DNA of 64,000 nucleotides from the NCBI GenBank assembly GCA_014529385.2, contig CM043959.1:86101029-86165028 (forward strand). Reading direction: 5' to 3'. Below the pieces are notes generated by a model, which saw only the letters and a program-made list of their open reading frames with translations, had not been told where the DNA came from and did not search any database. The translations under genes were made by a program, and so were the position numbers. The DNA comes from Adiantum capillus-veneris (lineage: Eukaryota > Streptophyta > Polypodiopsida > Polypodiales > Pteridaceae). Every line of letters starts with the position of its first letter. Within the stretch, counting starts at the first letter, position 1. Shown one piece after another: positions 56,426 through 64,000 of this stretch.

Positions 56426-57813
56426 AGGTCATTTGGAGGGCCTTGTAAGAAATTGTATTTCTCTCTCTAGAAACTTTTTTTAAAATGCACTTGCACCTTG
56501 TGAGTACGCCCAAAAGGACAACCAGACACTCTGAAAAGTAGATTTATATTCCCAATCGTCCTTGAAAACGGTCACTTTTTTATTTAATGCGAGCGTCTTT
56601 TTCAGGAGGCAGGTGCGGCGCATTCAATGCAGCTTACGTCATCACTGAAAGTTGAAAAGTCACAAACTGTAAAATAGTGACAGATTTTGAGGATTTTGAC
56701 ACCACCAATACATCCGGAACGCCAAAATACCTTAAAAACGAATGTCTACTTGTCTCATTCCGACATCCGGAGAGGCAAAAAATGTCAAAAAACCCCCAAA
56801 AATGGGCTTTTTACTAAAGGCGCGCAAGGAGGCATTCTAAAATTTTAGAATGCCCCTCTGCGCGCCGTTAGTACAAAGCCCATTTTTGGGGGTTTTTGGA
56901 CACTTATCTTTCCAAAAAGCCCCTTTTTAGAGGTTTTTGGACATTTTCCTCTCAAAAAGCTCCCTAAAAAAAAGAAAAAAGGGCTTTTTTACTAATGGCG
57001 CGCGAGGAGGCATGCCAAAATTTTGGAATGCCCCCTCGTGTGCCGTTAGTACAAAGCTTTTTTTAGTGATTTTTGGACACTTATCTTTCCAAAAAGCCCC
57101 TTTTTAGAGGTTTTTGGACATTTTCCTCTCAAAAAGCTCCCTAAAAAGAGGAAAAAATGGCCTTTTTACTAACGGCGCGCGAGGAGGCATTCCAAAATTT
57201 TGGAATGCCCCCTCGCGCGCCGTTAGTACAAAGCTCTTTTTAGTGATTTTTGGACACTTATCTTTCCAAAAAGCCCCTTTTTAGAGGTTTTTGGACATTT
57301 TCCTCTCAAAAAGCTCCCTAAAAAGAGGGAAAAAGGGCCTTTTTACTAACGACGCGCGAGGAGGCATTCCAAAATTTTGAAATGCCCCCTCGCACGCCGT
57401 TAGTAAAATGTTCTTTTAGGGGTGTTTGACATTTTTGGCCTCTTTGGATGTCTAAGCGAGGCAATTGGACATTCATTTCTAGGAGATATGTGTGTTCTGG
57501 ACGCATTGGCAGTATTAAAAGTTTCAAAATCTTCCACCACTTGATAGTTTTGTGACTTTTTGAGTTCTAGTGATGACGTATCCCGTATCAAATGCACCGC
57601 ATCTACCTTCTGAAAAAGGTGCTCGCATTAAATAAAAGAGAGTGCTCGTCTTCAAGGACCACTAGATTATTAAATGAGGAGAGGGACACCTTTTATATTT
57701 TTGTTAATATCAATCTATTTTTCTACGTAACGTAGGCTCTTCTCTCATTGGAGGAGCTTATTTTCCTCTCTCTACCAAAAGGCCCTCCAAAAGACCTCCG
57801 AAATCTCCTAATG
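56411..57813. mobile_element. Foldback-type element with four nested palindromes
   Basis: The ends form an inverted repeat of about 35 bp (56411-56445 and 57779-57813), and long inner arms are also inverted, for example 'tatttaatgcgagc' at 56581 and its complement at 57621. The whole is symmetric about ~57110. It carries no coding capacity. The flanks tcgtgg (56405) and tcgagg (57814) may be a 6-bp target duplication with one change. It sits between ORF1 and RT of the Penelope-like element, so it inserted there later. The termini begin CATTAG; I cannot assign a superfamily. Confidence 0.75.
56787..57420. repeat. Four 177-bp tandem units, each a long palindrome
   Basis: Palindrome centres (AAAATTTT) at about 56842, 57020, 57197 and 57374, spacings 178, 177 and 177. 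Each has arms of about 28 bp of the form TAACGGCGCGCGAGGAGGCA...; in copy 1 the arms extend to about 60 bp. Units are joined by near-identical spacers ('ttttggacacttatctttcc'). They can form very stable hairpins. Confidence 0.93.
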
Positions 57814-57927
57814 TCGAGGGACTTGAAGGAGAGGGAGTTGAAGAAGAGGTATTACACGTCCATAGTGTAGGGAGGAGGGGGGGCTTGTCAAAAAGTAGAT
57901 GCACCCATGAGGTTGGGTGGGTTTGCC

Positions 57928-59286
57928 CTAGTCCCTCCTCCCTTTTCCTTTTCCCGAAACCGAAGCGATATGGTTGGGATGAAGCACATGGTTGCTACGG
58001 GAAGTAGATTGAAGGTTGTTACGTGACATAGATTGGGGATTTGAGGTAGGCGGAAGAGGTGGAGGAGGCTTAGGGGAAAAGAGATTATGGATGCGATTGA
58101 GAGGATATTTAGGTGGTAGGGTATGTTCTTTGGAGTAGTGTGGGGAAGGGAGTTTACGTCTTTTGAAAGGGGGAGAGTTAGTCTTAGTATCTTTGTTTTG
58201 GGCGAAGGGGTGATGTGAGAGAGTTTTGCTAGGTTTGATGGTTGGACCGTGCTTAGTTTTCTTGTTTGGGAGAGAGGCTCTAGGTGGAAGAAAGGGAGCT
58301 TTAGAAGAGGGATGGGCAAGGGATGATTTGGATAGGGTGAGATGGGAGTTGGAGAATGAAAGGTTATTGTTAGGGGTATTTTTAGAGGAGGGAAGGTGCT
58401 TCATTTGTTTGCATACTTCCCGCTCAACAAGTTCCTTTATTGATTCTTCTTTGGGGAGAAGGGTTATTTCCTTAAGGGTAGAGGTGGTGGTTTGCTTTCT
58501 AGCTTTCCTAGCTTCTTCATCCTTGACAGTGGTTAGGTGGGTATTAACTATATGTGTTTGCATGAGAGAGAGAAATTGTTGTAGAGTGGAGTCCTTCCAT
58601 TTTTCCAAGTGACGTTGCCAATCGGAGATAGAGACCAAAGGTAGAGCGACAAGTGAGAGTTTTGTTGTGAGGCTAGAAAGGCGGTTGGCAACACTAGTAT
58701 GGTAGTTGTTTAATTCGTTGTTGAGGTTTTGGAGGAGAAGTTTGTTGGCTACAATAAGGGCTTGGGTACAATCCAATTGGTATTGGATGGTGAGGGCGGT
58801 AAATTTAGCATTGAGAAGGGCTTGAGCTTGTGTGTCTTCAATTTGTAGACGGGGTAGCTTCGTGTTGAGACTATTAGGGGCCAATTGTTGTTTGTGTAGC
58901 TCTTTTAAGTGGGTGGTGAAAGTTGTAGCTTTGCACTTCTTTTTGTGCAACTTTTGAAATTCGACGAGGGAGAAGGAAAGGATTTCTTCAAACTCTTTCG
59001 GTTTGTTAAGGGGAAGGGGAAGGGAGGGGGGTTCTATATAAGGAGGGGGAGAAACATGGCCGAGGTTTAGAGGGGGTTCAAGTTTAGAGGTGGAAGGTAA
59101 GGGATTTGGGTTAGGTTGGTTTGGTTTGGTGGTGTTGAGGGATATTCGGAGATTAGATTCAGGTCGTTTGTAGGGTTTTCTGGGGGCGGGTGAGGTGAAG
59201 TTATCCTCCGGGCTAAGGTTGAGTCGGACGGGGGAGTTAGCTTCTCCTTCTTCTTCTTCTTCTTCTTCCCCATCTTTTTGCATCAT
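57928..59286 (-). CDS. Penelope-like element ORF1 (about 450 aa, unknown)
   Basis: Starting near 59286 (MMQKDG, then a poly-Glu run from a TTC repeat) the frame is open to a stop at 57928. An N-terminal Pro/Ser/Asn-rich part is followed by a helical, Leu/Gln-rich middle (KKCKATTFTTHLKELHKQ, LTIQYQLDCTQALIVANKLL) likely to form a coiled coil, and a basic, Ser/Pro-rich tail (KRRKLPSPHYSKEH, SGKGKGRRD). It lies upstream of the RT on the same strand, separated only by the foldback element. ORF1 proteins of unknown function occur in some Penelope-like elements; by analogy it may bind the RNA. Upstream of 59286 the frame is antisense to integrase, so the longer ATG at 59373 is not the start. Confidence 0.6.
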   Translation of the reverse strand: MMQKDGEEEEEEEGEANSPVRLNLSPEDNFTSPAPRKPYKRPESNLRISLNTTKPNQPNPNPLPSTSKLEPPLNLGHVSPPPYIEPPSLPLPLNKPKEFEEILSFSLVEFQKLHKKKCKATTFTTHLKELHKQQLAPNSLNTKLPRLQIEDTQAQALLNAKFTALTIQYQLDCTQALIVANKLLLQNLNNELNNYHTSVANRLSSLTTKLSLVALPLVSISDWQRHLEKWKDSTLQQFLSLMQTHIVNTHLTTVKDEEARKARKQTTTSTLKEITLLPKEESIKELVEREVCKQMKHLPSSKNTPNNNLSFSNSHLTLSKSSLAHPSSKAPFLPPRASLPNKKTKHGPTIKPSKTLSHHPFAQNKDTKTNSPPFKRRKLPSPHYSKEHTLPPKYPLNRIHNLFSPKPPPPLPPTSNPQSMSRNNLQSTSRSNHVLHPNHIASVSGKGKGRRD

Positions 59287-60333
59287 AGGAATACGGGAAT
59301 ATGGACGATAGTCGACAGGTTCAGTAAACAAGCTCATTTTATACATTTCAAAAAGACTATCAAAGCCCATCAAATGGCAACCCTCTTCATTTCACAAATC
59401 TTCAAGTACCATGGCTTGCCAATGTCCATAGTGTCGGATAGAGATCCTAGAATGACCAGTAATTTCTGGAAGGGTCTCTTTGAGAATTTAGGGACAAGGC
59501 TAAACTTCTCTTCGGCCTATCATCCACAAACGGATGGCCAAAGTGAAATAGCTAACCTAACCATTCTCAATCTACTAAAAGCCTATGTAACGGAAGTAGA
59601 TCAAAGATCCCAATGGGAGAAGTACTTACCCTTAGTAGAGTATGGTTACAATAACATTGTACATACTTCCACGGGAAAAGCACCTTTCGAGGTAATTGAG
59701 GGAAGATCAAAAAGTCCCTTGCTACTTAGGGTACATGGGAAGATCTTCGCTGCAGATGAGTATAGCCGAGACCTACAAGAATCTTTTCAAAAGATTAAGG
59801 ATGCTATCTCTATCTCACAGCAAAGGCAAAAGGCTGCTGCTGACAAGCACAGAAGATCCCAAGCCTTTAAAGAAAACGATTGGGTCTTGTTAAAGTTTCC
59901 CAAGGCTCGATTAAGGCACACGACGGGCAAGAATCCTACGGGCCACCAAAAGTACTATGCTAAACTAGCAAAAAGGTACTATGGTGCCTTCCAGATTCTT
60001 AGGCCAATCAATGAGATGGCCTATCAACTCAAGTTGCCCAATCATTGGCTCATACACAATGCTTTCCATGTGAGCCTATTAAAGCCTTACAAAGGAGAGC
60101 CACCTCAAGAACCAACTATTGAAGACCCACCGGAGATCGAGGACCAAGAGGAGGTGTTGCAGCCCGAGTCCATTCTCCGACATGAAGACAACGTATTAAG
60201 AGGTGGTAAGACTATCCGACGATATCTTATTAAGTTTAAGAATTATCCTTTTGAAGATGCTAGATGGATGCAAGGCATACAATTAAAGGATAACCTAAAC
60301 CTTGTCAATGCTTACAATGCTTCCCAAGAGTAA
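59278..60333 (+). CDS. E3-family integrase-chromodomain fragment, open reading frame
   Basis: Near-identical to the 3' part of E3 (17530-16520) but without its stops: TIVDRFSKQAHFIHF, SIVSDRDPRMTS and AYHPQTDGQSE (second Asp and Glu of the D-D-E triad), the GPY/F region with KYYAKLAKRYYGAF, HNAFHVSLLKPY, and chromodomain ESILRHEDN...RYLIKFKNYPFEDARWM. The first catalytic Asp and zinc domain are missing. Its ATG (59278) comes partly from the neighbouring Penelope-like ORF1. The homology starts at about 59287 and ends at about 60592, both internal to the element, so it is a fragment, not a truncated LTR copy. Whether it is expressed is unknown. Confidence 0.85.
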   Translation: MHHRNTGIWTIVDRFSKQAHFIHFKKTIKAHQMATLFISQIFKYHGLPMSIVSDRDPRMTSNFWKGLFENLGTRLNFSSAYHPQTDGQSEIANLTILNLLKAYVTEVDQRSQWEKYLPLVEYGYNNIVHTSTGKAPFEVIEGRSKSPLLLRVHGKIFAADEYSRDLQESFQKIKDAISISQQRQKAAADKHRRSQAFKENDWVLLKFPKARLRHTTGKNPTGHQKYYAKLAKRYYGAFQILRPINEMAYQLKLPNHWLIHNAFHVSLLKPYKGEPPQEPTIEDPPEIEDQEEVLQPESILRHEDNVLRGGKTIRRYLIKFKNYPFEDARWMQGIQLKDNLNLVNAYNASQE

Positions 60334-60592
60334 GCAAATGTACAAAATTTAAAAAATGAACAAAGTTTTTGTCTTATAAGACTCTCTTTTTCTTTATTTG
60401 TGCACAAAACTGAAGTAGTATGCATGCTTAGATCAAGTTTGCCGAGACAACGTCTCCCAAACACCAAGTAGAGCTTGTCACTCTACTATGGAAGACTGAT
60501 AGGACTAATGTGCAGACATGCTTGCGGCAGCCTCAGGCTCTCAAGCACGAAATGGACTAGTCATCCATTGTGGAATGATGTCGTAGGGTTCA
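60334..60592 (+). other. E3-family 3' untranslated fragment
   Basis: Matches 16519-16262 in inverted orientation, including 'gtcttataagactctctttttc' and 'gacatgcttgcggcagcctcaggctctcaag'. The match stops at 'gatgtcgtagggt', before the polypurine tract. Confidence 0.85.
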
Positions 60593-60599
60593 TAAGAGT

Positions 60600-62515
60600 G
60601 TTCTTATCATTCAAGTATGAGGGAGAAAGTTTATTGTTGTTTGTGTTGATTCCTTTAGAGAATCACAATTCAGTACGATTGTATATTCTGACACTGTGTT
60701 GGGAATCAAACTCCATGTGTATGTATCTAGCATTTGTGCCAAAGATACACATGGTAAAAATCTCTAAACTCTATAGACATCATCTTTTTTTCTCTCTACT
60801 TTGTTCCTGAGTAGTGATAGCCGTTTTTTCGGCTCTTTGTAATTGCCACAGTGAGTTACCTCACCCTACCAAAATCACCCAAACACTGTGGCTATCCCTA
60901 CCATTTCACTGTACATAGGCGTGCGTGAGTCACGGGACTTTTCCCATATCTTCTTAAAAACCCTCAGCTAGCTAGTCACTGGGCTAGGTGAGCCAAAAAA
61001 AAAAAATAAAAAAATAAAAAAATAAAATTATATTATGGCCTCTTTGTGTGTAAATATTTCATTGTATATATGGCTTTCATATAGGGATTTTTAATAATTA
61101 TTTTGGTATTTTATTTAAATATTTCTACTTAGGTATGTGTTTTATTAAACCTATAAACACCTTCTTTCATCCTCCTACACCATAATTATATTTATTTTTT
61201 TTTGCCAATATGTACATACTCTAACCTCATATTTTTCCTTTATACAAATCACTCCCACATTTTCACCCTCACCCTCGTGAAAACAAAAAATTGATTTCTA
61301 CTCATTGGTTACTTTTATTATATTATTTACTTGCATACCTTTTTCTCTTTCACCCAAAATAATTCAAGGAGGGACCATATCATATGATTCCAATATCTTT
61401 CCATATCCATAACTCCTCCATATTTTTATTATTATTTTTACTCATTATTCTAACACCATGTGCTCATTGAGCTAAAGTCCATGAATAGTCCATACACTAG
61501 TCCCACCATGTATATATTTCTTATTTCACCAATAATCCTCCTCCATGCATGGGTCAAGGGCAACTTGAATGCTTTGTATTATAATATGACAAAGGAGGGG
61601 CTCACTCTTGGATGCATTGTACAAATTCAACAAAGGAGGGGACCACTAAAAGACTTTTGCAGGCATAAAAAATAGGCTTTTTGGTGAGAATTTTGGCACC
61701 TATCTCCACTCCGAATTTGGAGCGGTGGTCAAAAGAGAAAATGTAGCCCACGCTCTGAATAATCACCCCAAATTTTTTCATGATTTTTGGAGCTACCAGC
61801 TGTGAGCTATGATTTTTTTAGTGGACCCCAGTTTTCCCATGCTATGCAGCCACACTCTCTCTTCCACTTTATCATTTTCCTCTTTCACACACACTTCTCC
61901 ACTCATCATCCCCATCTCTCTCACCACTCCTCTCTGCACACTACTCACCTTCTCCTCAACCTTGAAGAATAAGAGAAACCATGGTGAACTCATACCTCCC
62001 ACACACAATTCCATTCCAAAATTGACCACTTAGTCTCATTTTTCCTCCTCCAAATTACCCATATCTATCAAAAAACCACAAAATTTAGCCTCTTCTCTTA
62101 AAAGATAGCATCATGGTGGTTGATTACTCAGCTTCAATTACCTTGTCTCTCAAGGAAGGTCAAGAGTGGAGAAAAAATATACCGTCAAAGCTAGTGGACC
62201 GTCAACAAGCGTCAAAATTGGCCCTACTCAAGACACTTGGAGCATCAACCTTGTAAGAAATCCACCTTTTCTTACCTCTTAAGAGTTTTTCTTCCTTATT
62301 TGTATCCTACATGGATACTCCCATTGTAAATATTCAATTCCATTTGTAAATTAATACTAACTCTACTAACACTAACCCACTATGAAAAGTCCTATCACCT
62401 CCATTTCTCTCCTCTCTCTTTCCCCACCAACTTCTTGATAATTCCAAGCAAAAGAAATTAGATAAATTGCTGAAAATCTAACCCAACCATGGTTAGAGGA
62501 GTAACCCTAGCCTTC
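60600..62515. other. Non-coding, probably U3 of E4 LTR and older flank
   Basis: AT-rich with poly-A/T runs (60997-61030) and C/T-rich parts (61840-61960). No gene. The E4 TATA box follows at 62524, so some of this is its U3; the LTR start is not located. Confidence 0.5.
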
Positions 62516-62523
62516 AAAATTGC

Positions 62524-62530
62524 TATAAAA
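62524..62530 (+). promoter_or_regulatory. E4 LTR TATA box
   Basis: TATAAAA about 965 bp before the PBS, in an LTR context; a second weaker TAAAA is at 62546. Confidence 0.55.
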
Positions 62531-63191
62531 GGAGGGTGTAGCTAGCATAAAAGGGGGGAAGCCATAAGCAAGAGCACTATGCTATAGCTTGAGAAGCCAA
62601 GCTCAACCTCTCTAGAAGGAGCTCTTGAGTGGAAGCTCATTGTCTTATGCATGTGCATGTGTTGTAATAGGAGATTAGCAAGGGAAATCTATGCCATTGT
62701 AAGAGAGAGAGTGATCATTCAATTGAGAGTAGGAAATCTATCATTTCTCCTACTAGTGTAAGCCCAACATTCGCTGAATCAAGGAGGGTGGATTTGGACT
62801 AATCTTGGATATTTTGTCTCCCTTCCAACGTGAAGTAATGGACAACAATGATGCGTAAGTGTCTTGGTTTTTTTTTAAGTTCTTGATAGCTTGTCTCTGG
62901 TGTTGTCATCAATCTAGCCATAAATCCCACATACTGTAAGAGGGCGACAGGGTGGAGAGGACTCCCCTGGCCTTAAGACAGTGATTGGGGTGGCTTTTCT
63001 AGTGATGTGTTGTGGTGAAATTTACGCAAGCTATGTTGAACAAGTACTAATCTCACTTTGATTTGTCATGACAGATTTGTAAGAAGGTATTAATGCAACA
63101 AGCACCCCCTCCCCCTTTCTCTCTCTTTCTTAAATATATAGTTGTGTTTGCTTGATCATCGCCGATACGTTTCAAAGCAGCCCGAGCACTA

Positions 63192-63231
63192 TCTCTCTCT
63201 CTCTCTATCTCTCTCTCTCTATCTCTCTCTC
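63192..63231. repeat. (CT)n microsatellite
   Basis: CT repeat with two CTAT interruptions inside the E4 LTR. Confidence 0.9.
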
Positions 63232-63495
63232 GTGTTTTAGTGTGTGAGAGTATTCCATTGGTGTTAGGGTTAGTGTAATTCCTTGCTTGTTTGTGGGTTG
63301 CTCTAACGATTCTCCTCTTTTGCGTCCTAGTTCGCTCTTAAACTAGGTGGTGCCCCTTGTGTAGTTGGGATTTGGCGGTGGGTTTGTTGTTTTGGTTTGT
63401 GTTGTGTTGTGTCCCATCCCCATTGAGCAGCACGGGAGCCTTGAAGGGTGTCTAGAGGCCACTCTTCTTGTTGCCCGCCCCGGACCGCCTCAAAT

Positions 63496-63511
63496 TGGTG
63501 CCCCCACGGAG
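63496..63511 (+). other. E4 primer-binding site
   Basis: TGGTGCCCCCACGGAG starts three bases after the LTR end (CA). The 12-base core equals that of E1 and E2. Confidence 0.78.
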
Positions 63512-63567
63512 GAACGGCTTGTGTATTTTTGTGTAGAATCAACCTTTAGCATAGTCAAGTAGTTTGC

Positions 63568-63780
63568 ATGAATCACGAAGCTTTGTATGATCCCTTCATT
63601 CCCATTGCAAGGCAAAAGGTAGACATAATTGTTAGTACTAAGTTGCAATTTCAACGTGTCATTCGTAGAATTTTAGGTCCTCTTAGGTTGGCCGAGATAA
63701 ACGCTTCAGTAAATCCTTTTATTTTGCCTCTCATTAGGTACGACCTTAGTTTGGACGTCTATATTTTTGTTTTGTTTTAA
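63568..63780 (+). CDS. E4 leader ORF-C1 (70 aa)
   Basis: First ATG ORF after the PBS (60 nt). Its product has the family landmarks: a KLQFQRVIRRILG core, RLAEINAS, and the C-terminus PFILPLIRYDLSLDVYIFVLF. It ends in TAA 22 nt before a second member of the same family. No ORF-A or ORF-B precedes it, unlike E1 and E2. Confidence 0.65.
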   Translation: MNHEALYDPFIPIARQKVDIIVSTKLQFQRVIRRILGPLRLAEINASVNPFILPLIRYDLSLDVYIFVLF

Positions 63781-63801
63781 GCATTAGGACATGCATAGGC
63801 C

Positions 63802-64000
63802 ATGGATAATGGCCCAGGAATAGAGGTTTTTCCCTTTCATTTTACTCCACACATTAGAATAAACGTTGCAATTAGTAGAAAGATCCATTTTCAACAACGA
63901 ATGGTGTTCATGTTTGGTGCCCAAAGAGCAGGAGAAATTCTTGCATCACCAAACCCTGTCATTCTACCTCTCATCAACTACCACACTTCTTTTGATGTAC
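63802..64000 (+). CDS. E4 leader ORF-C2 (partial, runs off window)
   Basis: Starts MDNGPGIEVFPFHFTPHIRI and continues through FQQRMVFMFGAQRAGEIL and VILPLINYHTSFDV to the window edge with no stop. It is closer to the E2 ORF-C (13386-13625) than to its neighbour ORF-C1, so E4 carries two old paralogues in tandem. Gag is expected just outside the window. Confidence 0.68.
   Translation, partial: MDNGPGIEVFPFHFTPHIRINVAISRKIHFQQRMVFMFGAQRAGEILASPNPVILPLINYHTSFDV

Larger units (their letters stand above)
62516..63492 (+). repeat. E4 5' LTR, promoter to 3' end
   Basis: TATAAAA at 62524-62530, R-U5 to ...CCGCCTCA at 63492, then PBS. The last ~190 bp match the relic at 7082-7300. CT microsatellite at 63192-63231. 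Confidence 0.72.

Noticed and set aside
57888-58319. 143-codon minus-strand ORF
   Set aside because: It overlaps the end of the Penelope-like ORF1 in another frame and has only low-complexity content.
59287-59373. Upstream ATG (59373) for Penelope-like ORF1
   Set aside because: The extra codons are antisense to conserved integrase sequence of the E3 fragment, so they are not part of ORF1.

Overview
This 64 kb window looks like transposon-packed intergenic DNA from a land plant with a large genome. I found no intact, recognisable host gene. Plant Ty3/gypsy and Ty1/copia elements (one with a chromodomain), an endonuclease-less Penelope-like reverse transcriptase, a plant-type PPR pseudogene and spliced, decayed transposon genes fit a fern, lycophyte or similar seed-free plant. 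That placement is inference; land plant is firm.

Layout. 1-4.7 kb: gypsy element E1 (minus strand) cut by the window edge, with RT, protease, gag, three small leader ORFs, PBS and 5' LTR, then GA-rich simple sequence to about 6.2 kb. 6.2-7.8 kb: copia 3' end with its LTR and gypsy debris. 8.6-23.5 kb: a resolved nest. Chromodomain gypsy element E3 (minus; LTRs 8614-9591 and 21862-23451) carries element E2 (9600-16166, 5-bp target duplication cctct) inside its polypurine tract. E2 has gag-protease and four small ORFs between PBS and gag, but an unrelated reading frame where RT should be. 23.7-28.1 kb: decayed gypsy E5. 28.1-30.9 kb: a plus-strand promoter, an AT-rich array of 152-bp repeats and a gag-like start. 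31-36.6 kb: unknown minus-strand coding remnants and a PPR pseudogene. 37-45 kb: a spliced transposase-like pseudogene (plus) converging on a spliced FCP1-like phosphatase pseudogene (minus); introns of both and the spacer are full of GTACCAAAT-type motifs. 46-53.6 kb: copia and LTR remnants and local duplications. 53.6-59.3 kb: Penelope-like element (ORF1 and RT, minus) with a 1.4 kb foldback element inserted between its ORFs. 59.3-60.6 kb: an open integrase-chromodomain fragment of the E3 family. To the end: 5' LTR, PBS and two tandem leader ORFs of element E4 (plus).

The most unusual signal is the leader cassette shared by E1, E2 and E4: an unusual conserved PBS followed by short, overlapping or closely spaced ORFs before gag. 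They include a family I call leader ORF-C (70-79 aa, ending in an ILPL...FDV.IFVLF-type motif), present four times, and leader ORF-A (MDEW...TEEEE, arginine-rich C-terminus), present twice. I recognise neither family. The second most unusual is the 37-45 kb convergent gene pair tied together by a shared non-coding repeat.
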